Shown piece by piece: positions 1 through 6,076 of a stretch of 9,166 nt of DNA. Each line of letters opens with the position of its first letter. Positions within the stretch are counted from its first letter, which is position 1. Location of the stretch: positions 1 through 9,166 of the forward strand of contig JAFZQP010000099.1 of NCBI GenBank assembly GCA_017620345.1, given 5' to 3'. The DNA is from Lachnospiraceae bacterium. Its GTDB lineage: Bacteria; Bacillota_A; Clostridia; Lachnospirales; Lachnospiraceae. The position numbers were made by a program, and so were the translations under genes. The notes under the pieces were generated by a model. It did no database searches. It saw only the letters and a list, made by a program, of their open reading frames with translations, and had not been told where the DNA came from.

Positions 1-1168
1 AGTCAACAAGGAACTTGAATGCTCTGTCGGGATCTTCGCAGTCTGTTGTGATAGCGATACCTGATGCCTGGTTAACAGTGTCATCATATGTGTGCCATCT
101 GTTCTCCATGCCTTCCTTGGTAGTAAGGCCGAGAGGAACATAGTTGCAGCCCTTCAGGTCAAGACCCGACTGCTTGAACGAATCATTAACCGTGTATGCG
201 AAATCCCACCACTGGTCGACCATACCAAGTACGCGTCCTGTTGAAAGCTTTGCAATATACTCATCATATGTCTGTGTGAATGACTCGGGATCTACGAAGC
301 CCTTGTTGTACTCTTCGTTGAGCTTCTTGAAATACTGAACTGTATCTTCGGAAGTATTGTAGTCTTCGATAGTCATGGTTGACTTGTTAACGATAACGGA
401 ACCGTCATTCGGGTATCCTGCAAGGAACTGGCCTGCATTCTCAAGACAGAAGTATCTCCAGTCTTCGCACAGGATCGTATATGCAAGATTTTCCGTGCCG
501 TCATCCATTGTGGGATTTGCAGCGATATAACTCTCAAGAAGATCGAAGTACTGATCCATCGTCTTGATCTCGGGATATCCTGCCCACTCAAGAACACGAA
601 CCTGAACCCAGAAAGCTTCGTCGTTATGAGTTGTCTGCTTGGTCTCGCCCTTTGTATTACCGAAAGGATTGATCCAATAGATGTGACCGTCGGGCTGACA
701 GAACGTATCCCACTCTTCCTTCGTGAACCACTTGTCCCTGAACTCGGGATACTGGTCGATGTAATCGTCAAGTGCAACAAGCGCATCGGCATCAACGAGA
801 AGGTTCATTTCATCGGAATCGATGAAATCGGGATACTCGCCGCCTGCGATAAGAGTACCGGTAGCTTCCGATGCCGTCTGGCCTGTAAGCCATGTCTCTT
901 TAACCTTTACGCCCCACTTGTCTGCGATCATCTGAGCGATCTCGTTGTCGTCATTGATCTCTGAACCGGGCATTGTGATGAACATGGTGAAATTGGCAAC
1001 ATCACCCGAAGCTGCCTCCGCTTCTCCATCGTCCGAATCTTCAGCTTCATCGGATGCATCCGCAGCTGCTGCCGGAGCGCCTGTATCTGCCGCACCGCCG
1101 CCACAGCCTGCAAGCATTGAAGCTGCAACTGCTGCTGTCAAGAAAAGAGCTACAATCTTTTTCTTCAT
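1..1168 (-). CDS. ABC transporter extracellular solute-binding lipoprotein, LplA/CUT1-like (C-terminus cut by window edge)
   Basis: Predicted sugar-capture lipoprotein of an ABC importer, anchored outside the membrane. The frame stays open from ATG at 1168 to the left edge, giving 389 codons; full-length LplA-type proteins are usually around 500-560 residues, so the C-terminal part and any permease genes lie outside the window. Residues 1-22 form a lipoprotein signal: MKKK, a hydrophobic stretch, then the lipobox LAGC with the lipidated Cys22. Residues 23-56 are a Gly/Ala/Asp/Glu-rich linker. The mature domain starts near 57 (NFTMFITMPGSE), resembles the SBP_bac_1/LplA group, and is rich in aromatics (WINPF at 165-169, DQWWDF at 318-323), as expected for sugar stacking. 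The start is fixed by GGGAGG 5 bases upstream and by the signal peptide. It follows the YesN-like regulator after 103 bp and has its own promoter. The substrate is inferred from neighbouring GH115 to be a glucuronoxylo-oligosaccharide. Confident of the family, not of the ligand. Confidence 0.93.
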   Translation of the reverse strand, partial: MKKKIVALFLTAAVAASMLAGCGGGAADTGAPAAAADASDEAEDSDDGEAEAASGDVANFTMFITMPGSEINDDNEIAQMIADKWGVKVKETWLTGQTASEATGTLIAGGEYPDFIDSDEMNLLVDADALVALDDYIDQYPEFRDKWFTKEEWDTFCQPDGHIYWINPFGNTKGETKQTTHNDEAFWVQVRVLEWAGYPEIKTMDQYFDLLESYIAANPTMDDGTENLAYTILCEDWRYFCLENAGQFLAGYPNDGSVIVNKSTMTIEDYNTSEDTVQYFKKLNEEYNKGFVDPESFTQTYDEYIAKLSTGRVLGMVDQWWDFAYTVNDSFKQSGLDLKGCNYVPLGLTTKEGMENRWHTYDDTVNQASGIAITTDCEDPDRAFKFLVD

Positions 1169-1180
1169 ATTAACCTCCCT
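1169..1180 (-). promoter_or_regulatory. Ribosome binding site of the solute-binding protein gene
   Basis: On the minus strand, AAAGGGAGG is followed by TTAAT and then ATG. The Shine-Dalgarno match is strong with 5-base spacing, which supports the start at 1168. Confidence 0.85.
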
Positions 1181-1202
1181 TTAGGAAAATATAATAAAAC
1201 TA

Positions 1203-1238
1203 CAATACGATTATATTTTGAAAAAGAAAGGCAATCCA
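1203..1238 (-). promoter_or_regulatory. Promoter of the solute-binding protein gene, weak -35, consensus -10
   Basis: On the minus strand a perfect TATAAT lies at 1215-1210. Exactly 17 bases upstream is TGGATT (1238-1233), which matches only 3 of 6 positions of the TTGACA consensus. Transcription would start near 1203, giving a leader of about 35 bases with a strong ribosome binding site. A good -10 with a poor -35 is typical of activator-dependent promoters. The -35 directly adjoins the operator-like repeat at 1238-1245. The promoter is inferred from sequence only. Confidence 0.6.
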
Positions 1239-1267
1239 CCCGACAGATTGAAGAAAAATACCCGACA
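1238..1267 (-). promoter_or_regulatory. Two direct repeats (TGTCGGGT), candidate operator for the YesN-like regulator
   Basis: On the minus strand TGTCGGGT occurs at 1267-1260 and again at 1245-1238. Start-to-start distance is 22 bp, about two helical turns. With the flanks the two copies agree at 13 of 16 positions (CTGAAATTTGTCGGGT and CTTCAATCTGTCGGGT). The promoter-proximal copy shares its last base with the -35 box. Tandem direct half-sites next to or overlapping -35 are the usual arrangement for AraC-family activators, and a YesN-like AraC-type regulator is encoded immediately upstream. That it binds here is inference. Confidence 0.55.
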
Positions 1268-1271
1268 AATT

Positions 1272-2858
1272 TCAGGTCTTCATTTTTCTGTATTTTGACG
1301 GGGTACATCCGTTAGCTTCAATGAATTTTTTGAGGAAATAGTCACTGTCCTTATACCCCACCTCTTCGGCTATCTGAGCGATCCGAAGGTCGGTTGAGGT
1401 AAGGAGGTTCTTGGCCCTCTCGATCCTGTAAGATGTCAGATAATCCTTGAAAGACTGGCCGTATTTTTTCTGGAACATCTGACCGAGATATGAACTGTTC
1501 ACGAAGTATTTTTTTCCAAGATCGCGAAGAGTCAGATTGTCTGCGTAGTTTTCACGTATCTCTTTTTCTATCTCAAGAAGTACGCCTCCGGAAACGTTTT
1601 TGCGAAGCTGCGACAGGTACTTGGCATATTCGCAGCAAAAGCTCGCCATGTGCACGTTGCTTCCGCGAAGTATCCCCTCCTCGGATGAATGCTGCGCGAT
1701 AAACCGGAGGATCTCCTCCTGATCGAGTTGCGAGTCAAGTTCCGTTGCCATATGGATAAGCTGGAACAGAAAATAATTTACGTTAAGGCGCCTTGATTCC
1801 GATGCCGCGTTTCTGTTAAGTTCCGTATAGAACTGATCGACATCCGTCCTGATACGGCCAACATCATCGGCAAGTATCGCTGCGGCAAGTTCATCTATCA
1901 TATCCTTCAGTATCACGACCGAATCGGTGTCATATGAAGCCTCGTCATCATAATAATATATATTCCTGCGGCTCCTGAACGCCTCAAGGGATTTCAGCAT
2001 ACATGCACTTGAATATGACTTGGACAGCGCATCTATATGAGATACACTCTTTCCGACAAATATCGTCGTGTTTATATCGGTCTCGCCGAGTATATGCTCA
2101 CGAAGGCTTTGCAGCAGCTCATCCAGAGTCATCTCACGTTTTGCCGCGATATAGTCACAGTATATCAGTCCGATGTCGTAGCTCTTTTCATCGTGCGAAA
2201 CATCAAATATACAATGCTGGCGTTCGGACGCAAGAAAATCCGTTGCCACCGCGAATACTCTTCTCTGGCGGCTCCTCATCTCGCCCTCCTCGAGTTCCTC
2301 CATCGTATCCGCAAAGTCGGACATCTCTATATCTATGTATCTGATCTCATCCGAAAGATGAAGATGGTTTTTGACGTATGAAACGTTGGAAGCATCGTAT
2401 TTCCCGAACAGGAGTGCCATAAGGTTTCTGGCAAGGAGTGCTTCTTCCATCGATTGTCTCGATTCATTTTCCTCATCCCGCTCATCCGAAACTTTGGCGA
2501 TCTTTCGAAGTACTCCGAGCAGTTCGGTCTTTTCAACGGGCTTGAGCATGTACTCCATGCAGTCATAGCGAAGCGCGGTCTGTATGTATGTAAAATCCTT
2601 AAACCCGGTCAGAATGATAAAGAACGCATCGGAGATCTTCTCTTCCCTTATCCTGCGAAGCAACTCGATCCCGGTCATCTGCGGCATCTTGATATCCGCA
2701 AGTATGACATCCACGGGATTCTCTTTAAGGTATTGGTACGCTTCCTGTCCGTTAGAGCATGACCTGACGACCTCGAAGCCCTCGGCTTCCCAGTCAACAA
2801 CGGCTTTCAGGCCCTGCAATATGAACGGTTCGTCATCAACGAGCAATACTTTTCTCAT
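1272..2858 (-). CDS. YesN-like response regulator (REC + AraC-type HTH)
   Basis: Cytoplasmic response regulator, 528 residues, normal for the YesN group. The N-terminal receiver domain (about 2-122) keeps its key residues: acidic pair Asp8/Asp9, phospho-acceptor Asp55 in LADIKMP, Thr84 and Lys106 in LKP. The middle (about 130-420) is a poorly conserved linker typical of the family, starting with a Glu/Arg-rich helix. The C-terminal 100 residues are an AraC/XylS DNA-binding domain, with a first helix-turn-helix around 442-465 (LTLRDLGKKYFVNSSYLGQMF) and a second around 491-515 (RIAQIAEEVGYKDSDYFLKKF). The gene starts 23 bp inside the end of the histidine kinase gene and has GAGGG 9 bases before ATG, so the pair is translationally linked. 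The likely target is the promoter of the solute-binding protein gene just downstream, with its paired TGTCGGGT repeats. Autoregulation of the upstream operon is possible but no matching full site is visible there. Confidence 0.96.
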   Translation of the reverse strand: MRKVLLVDDEPFILQGLKAVVDWEAEGFEVVRSCSNGQEAYQYLKENPVDVILADIKMPQMTGIELLRRIREEKISDAFFIILTGFKDFTYIQTALRYDCMEYMLKPVEKTELLGVLRKIAKVSDERDEENESRQSMEEALLARNLMALLFGKYDASNVSYVKNHLHLSDEIRYIDIEMSDFADTMEELEEGEMRSRQRRVFAVATDFLASERQHCIFDVSHDEKSYDIGLIYCDYIAAKREMTLDELLQSLREHILGETDINTTIFVGKSVSHIDALSKSYSSACMLKSLEAFRSRRNIYYYDDEASYDTDSVVILKDMIDELAAAILADDVGRIRTDVDQFYTELNRNAASESRRLNVNYFLFQLIHMATELDSQLDQEEILRFIAQHSSEEGILRGSNVHMASFCCEYAKYLSQLRKNVSGGVLLEIEKEIRENYADNLTLRDLGKKYFVNSSYLGQMFQKKYGQSFKDYLTSYRIERAKNLLTSTDLRIAQIAEEVGYKDSDYFLKKFIEANGCTPSKYRKMKT

Positions 2859-4467
2859 CTGTATATTCCCTCGGTATTATTACGGTTACTGTTGTTCCTA
2901 TACCCTTCTCGGTCTCAATAAGAAATCTGACATGGCCGGAAGTTGCGATCTTGAGCCGCAGGCATGCATTGACAACACCTATGCGGCCTTTTTTCTTCAG
3001 TTCATCTATCGATGCGTTTTCCATCTTCTCCCTAAGCGCCGCCAGGTCCTCATCGGACAGTCCCTCTCCGGTATCCTCTATCTCGATCACCATATCCGAT
3101 CCTTTGTTATATACCCTTACAAAGATCCACCCGGGACTTGATTTTCCCTCTATTCCGTGAACACATGCGTTCTCTACAAATGTGACTATAGACAGCTTAG
3201 GGATCTTTATCTTCTTGCAGTTTTCTTCAACATCTATCTCATACGAAAGACGGTCTCCGAATCTATACTGCTGCAGCTTTAAATACGCATCGACAAATTC
3301 CATTTCGTTTTCGATAGTGGTATTATCGTCATTCCAGTCTGCATTCTTACGTTCGATGACAGCGAGTTTTTCAACCATCTCGGCAGTCTCATCTTCGCCT
3401 CGAAGAACGCTGTGCATTCGTATGCTCTCAAGAGCGTTGAACAGAAAGTGCGGGTTTATCTGTGAATGCAGTGCCAAAAGTTCCGCCTGCTGCCTCGCAA
3501 TATCCATCTCCTGCTCTTTCAGTTTGCCGATCTGCACTGTCTGCGACAGTTTCGCAAAAAAGATCGGGAATACGGCATTTATCGCAAGCAGGAACAAAAA
3601 AAGCGGCCACTTTGCGGCAAGATTTGAAAAACCGATACCTATACTCTCTATGATATTGATCTTAAACTCCGAACCTGCATATTCAAAATCCCTGCTGTAT
3701 CCTATCCGATGTCTGACGGCTGATAACGGGATAAAATCATCGTATATGTTATTGTTCCCGTCGGTAAACACATATGCTTTTTCATCATCCGAGATGAACC
3801 CTCCGAAATCCGCGGAAGCTGATTCCATACTGCGCGCAAACTGACCGTAATCCATCACGACAACACATATCTTCCTGTATCTGGCCCTTGAAAAATAATC
3901 CATGCTCCGAATCAGCATGAGCTTTCTTACAGGCTTGGCCGATGGCCCCGTATAAATATCATAATAGAATTCCACCATCGAATCCCGACCGGATCCGATG
4001 TAGTCCTTATACCATTCGTAATCGCTTATCCGGTTTATGTTATATATGCCGCCGCCGTTTATTATCGTCGGATTGTCCGTATATATCTCAAGTGAGGAAT
4101 TGTTGATGGAACACAGGGCCTTTAGGAACTTATTGTTCATGACCTTCCTATATTCCTCATAATACTCCGACCCGCTCTCATAATCTCTTTCTAGAAAATC
4201 CTCGATCTCATCGTTCTTGGTTATGTTGAGTATTATCGAATATGCATTATCAAGGCTCTCTCCAAACTGAAAAGCCATATTCCCGGCAGTCTTGGCATAA
4301 GAATAATTGATATCGGCTCTTCTGGACTGAATGAGCATAAAGACAAATACAGTGTCGGTTGCGATAAGAGGTATTATAATACACAGCAAATACAGCACGG
4401 CCACATTTTTCGGCCATGCTGCCCTGCGCTGCCTTCTTTTTTGAAACCACCCTGCGATCCTGCTCAT
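2836..4467 (-). CDS. YesM-like sensor histidine kinase (HisK_5/LytS-type), apparently without HAMP
   Basis: Membrane sensor kinase of 543 residues, partner of the adjacent response regulator. After a basic cytoplasmic N-terminus (KRRQRR at 10-15), TM1 spans about 21-46. Residues 47-285 form an extracellular sensor region, probably Cache-like (inferred). TM2 is about 286-305. The kinase core carries the YesM/LytS phospho-histidine motif QINPHFLFNALESI with His340, the N box FVENACVHG (Asn433), the G1 box IEDTGEGL (Asp465) and a G2-like GRIGVVNACLRL near 494-505. Only about 30 residues separate TM2 from the histidine motif, too few for the HAMP domain usual in YesM proteins. The conserved LRYSL-type helix after the histidine is also divergent (ERKNADWNDDN, 372-382). 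It starts 7 bp after the esterase stop with no strong ribosome binding site, so coupling to the esterase is likely. The sensed ligand is inferred to be a xylan-derived oligosaccharide. Confidence 0.95.
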   Translation of the reverse strand: MSRIAGWFQKRRQRRAAWPKNVAVLYLLCIIIPLIATDTVFVFMLIQSRRADINYSYAKTAGNMAFQFGESLDNAYSIILNITKNDEIEDFLERDYESGSEYYEEYRKVMNNKFLKALCSINNSSLEIYTDNPTIINGGGIYNINRISDYEWYKDYIGSGRDSMVEFYYDIYTGPSAKPVRKLMLIRSMDYFSRARYRKICVVVMDYGQFARSMESASADFGGFISDDEKAYVFTDGNNNIYDDFIPLSAVRHRIGYSRDFEYAGSEFKINIIESIGIGFSNLAAKWPLFLFLLAINAVFPIFFAKLSQTVQIGKLKEQEMDIARQQAELLALHSQINPHFLFNALESIRMHSVLRGEDETAEMVEKLAVIERKNADWNDDNTTIENEMEFVDAYLKLQQYRFGDRLSYEIDVEENCKKIKIPKLSIVTFVENACVHGIEGKSSPGWIFVRVYNKGSDMVIEIEDTGEGLSDEDLAALREKMENASIDELKKKGRIGVVNACLRLKIATSGHVRFLIETEKGIGTTVTVIIPREYTDEKSIAR

Positions 4468-4474
4468 ATCAAGC

Positions 4475-6076
4475 TCATGCGTTCTGTGCGATCACATCTG
4501 CTATCGCTTTTCCTATCGGTTCCTTCCGCTGCGGATGGAGGTCATTGAGTTCACCCCATCCATATGACTTTATGAGGAAAAATCCGGGTATATTCCTGCA
4601 CTCCTCCTGTGCCTTCATAAGTCCGCGCCACGCCTTTCCGCCGTCATACGATATCTCTTCCATTCTCGCATTAAAATCGGGAAGCTGGACGCATACATAA
4701 GGGATATCTCCCCACATCCTGCGTATACGTGATACAAACCTTTCCGTCAGTTTTGTATATTCATAATTCCTGCCGCAGTTCGATTCTCCCTGATAGAACG
4801 CGAACGCCTTTGCTGACAGCCCGGAAAGAGGTGCGAGCATTCCGTTATACAGAGCCGTCGGCTTCCAGTTGACAAAGATCGTGTCCTTTGAGGGTTCACA
4901 CTTTGTCCCGATAATATACTTCCATACTCCGGACAGAGGCTCTATATGATCCGCTCCTTCGAATCCTTCCAGATATCCGTCGGTAGTCCTGACTCCGCTT
5001 CCGTAGATCAGTCCGTACAGTTTTCCGGGAGTGACCCTTCCGTATCCCTTCTCAATGCATATCCTGAACACAATCGTGTTTTCACCCTCTCTTATGAGTC
5101 CTTCCGGAACCTCATATCTTCTCGGAGGATAGCAGTAATCCGTCGATCCGACGAGTTTGCCGTTTATATAACACCAGTCAAAATCATTTATCGCGCCGAA
5201 CCATAACACAGCCGGTTTTTCCGCATACTGAGCAGGGACCGAGAATGTCCTTGCGATCCAGACACTCCCTATATGCCCGTCAAGTTCCGTATCGGAAAAG
5301 AACTCGGGAAGCACTACATCGCGTCCTTCGCGAAGTATCTTCTCCCCGTCTTCAAAATGCTCCTTAAGGCCGATATCCGCCCTGTCAAGATCATCTCTCC
5401 AGTCTTTTGCATTCTTTTCGTTATCGGAAAGAACCCCGAGCCTGTATGTATCATCCTTAAACTTTTCTGCCTCGGACAGCGCTTCGTCAAATCCGGCAAG
5501 ATCCTCCTCGCTCATAAACGCTTCTATCGGTGCTCCTCCAAGCGTCAGATCGACAAGCCCTACCGTAACATCTTCCTTAAGCCTTAAATGTTTAGCCGTA
5601 AAGTATCCCACGGCTGAAAAAGCATCTATCGAATCCGCACCGAGCCTCTTCCAGTCACCTGTCATAAGTTCCGCAAGAGGGCCGGTAAAAACACCGTTCT
5701 CAATGACTTTGAAAGTCCTGATCTTTTCGTCAAACGGTCCGGTCCATTCATCGGGATATGTCTCCCTGACTCTTTCCATCGGAAATTCCATGTTCGACTG
5801 ACCGCTTATTATGATAACGTCACCGATCATGATATCAGAACACTTTGTGCTGCCGCTTGAGCTGCACGCTTCTATCTCGTAAGGTCCGCCCTTTTCCATA
5901 GCAGGGGTCGTCACTTCAAACCGTCCTGTTTTATCTGCCATGCACTCGTAACTGCCCCCGGCAAATGAAACCGTGATCTTATCACCCGGCTCGGCAAAGC
6001 CCCATATCTTATTATCCTTCCCCCGCTGCAATACGGCCCCGTCCGAGAATACCCGTGCCAGTTTAACAATTGCCAT
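4475..6076 (-). CDS. Cytoplasmic SGNH carbohydrate acetylesterase, sialate O-acetylesterase (SASA/CE20-like) family
   Basis: Predicted to remove O-acetyl groups from carbohydrates. The 533 residues contain the SGNH blocks: GDVIIISGQSNMEF with nucleophile Ser94, DLTLGGAPIEAF around Gly180/181, FYQGESN at 427-433, and DLHP with Asp512 and His514 completing the likely triad. An inserted beta-rich module at about 262-345 (from GSVWIARTFSV through WCYINGKLVG to ENTIVFRI) resembles the GH2-like/jelly-roll sugar-binding insert found in this family. No signal peptide is visible, so it should act in the cytoplasm on imported oligosaccharides. The start is firm: a perfect AGGAGG lies 6 bases before ATG within the GH115 gene, and the two genes overlap by 14 bp. 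Such proteins are often named sialic-acid 9-O-acetylesterases, but the GH115 context makes acetylated xylo-oligosaccharides a more plausible substrate. Sialate is not excluded. The CE20 assignment is tentative. Confidence 0.9.
   Translation of the reverse strand: MAIVKLARVFSDGAVLQRGKDNKIWGFAEPGDKITVSFAGGSYECMADKTGRFEVTTPAMEKGGPYEIEACSSSGSTKCSDIMIGDVIIISGQSNMEFPMERVRETYPDEWTGPFDEKIRTFKVIENGVFTGPLAELMTGDWKRLGADSIDAFSAVGYFTAKHLRLKEDVTVGLVDLTLGGAPIEAFMSEEDLAGFDEALSEAEKFKDDTYRLGVLSDNEKNAKDWRDDLDRADIGLKEHFEDGEKILREGRDVVLPEFFSDTELDGHIGSVWIARTFSVPAQYAEKPAVLWFGAINDFDWCYINGKLVGSTDYCYPPRRYEVPEGLIREGENTIVFRICIEKGYGRVTPGKLYGLIYGSGVRTTDGYLEGFEGADHIEPLSGVWKYIIGTKCEPSKDTIFVNWKPTALYNGMLAPLSGLSAKAFAFYQGESNCGRNYEYTKLTERFVSRIRRMWGDIPYVCVQLPDFNARMEEISYDGGKAWRGLMKAQEECRNIPGFFLIKSYGWGELNDLHPQRKEPIGKAIADVIAQNA

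Noticed and set aside
25..36. TGTCGGGA resembling the operator repeat
   Set aside because: It is single, inside the binding protein coding sequence, explained by codons for Asp-Pro-Asp-Arg, and differs in the last base.
373..795. 140-codon open frame on the minus strand
   Set aside because: It overlaps the solute-binding protein gene on the same strand in another frame. The binding protein frame has the signal peptide, lipobox and family-like sequence.
2584..3141. 185-codon open frame on the plus strand
   Set aside because: Antisense to the kinase/regulator junction, low-complexity Ser/Cys/Tyr-rich translation, no recognisable domain. It is a shadow of the minus-strand genes.
3182..3844. 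220-codon open frame on the plus strand
   Set aside because: It lies wholly antisense to the histidine kinase gene, whose protein has clear domains and motifs. Its translation is Ser/Ile/Phe-rich with no family motif and no convincing ribosome binding site.
4475..6076. Sialic acid catabolism locus
   Set aside because: The esterase family name suggests it, but no other sialic acid gene is present and the partner enzyme is a xylan alpha-glucuronidase.
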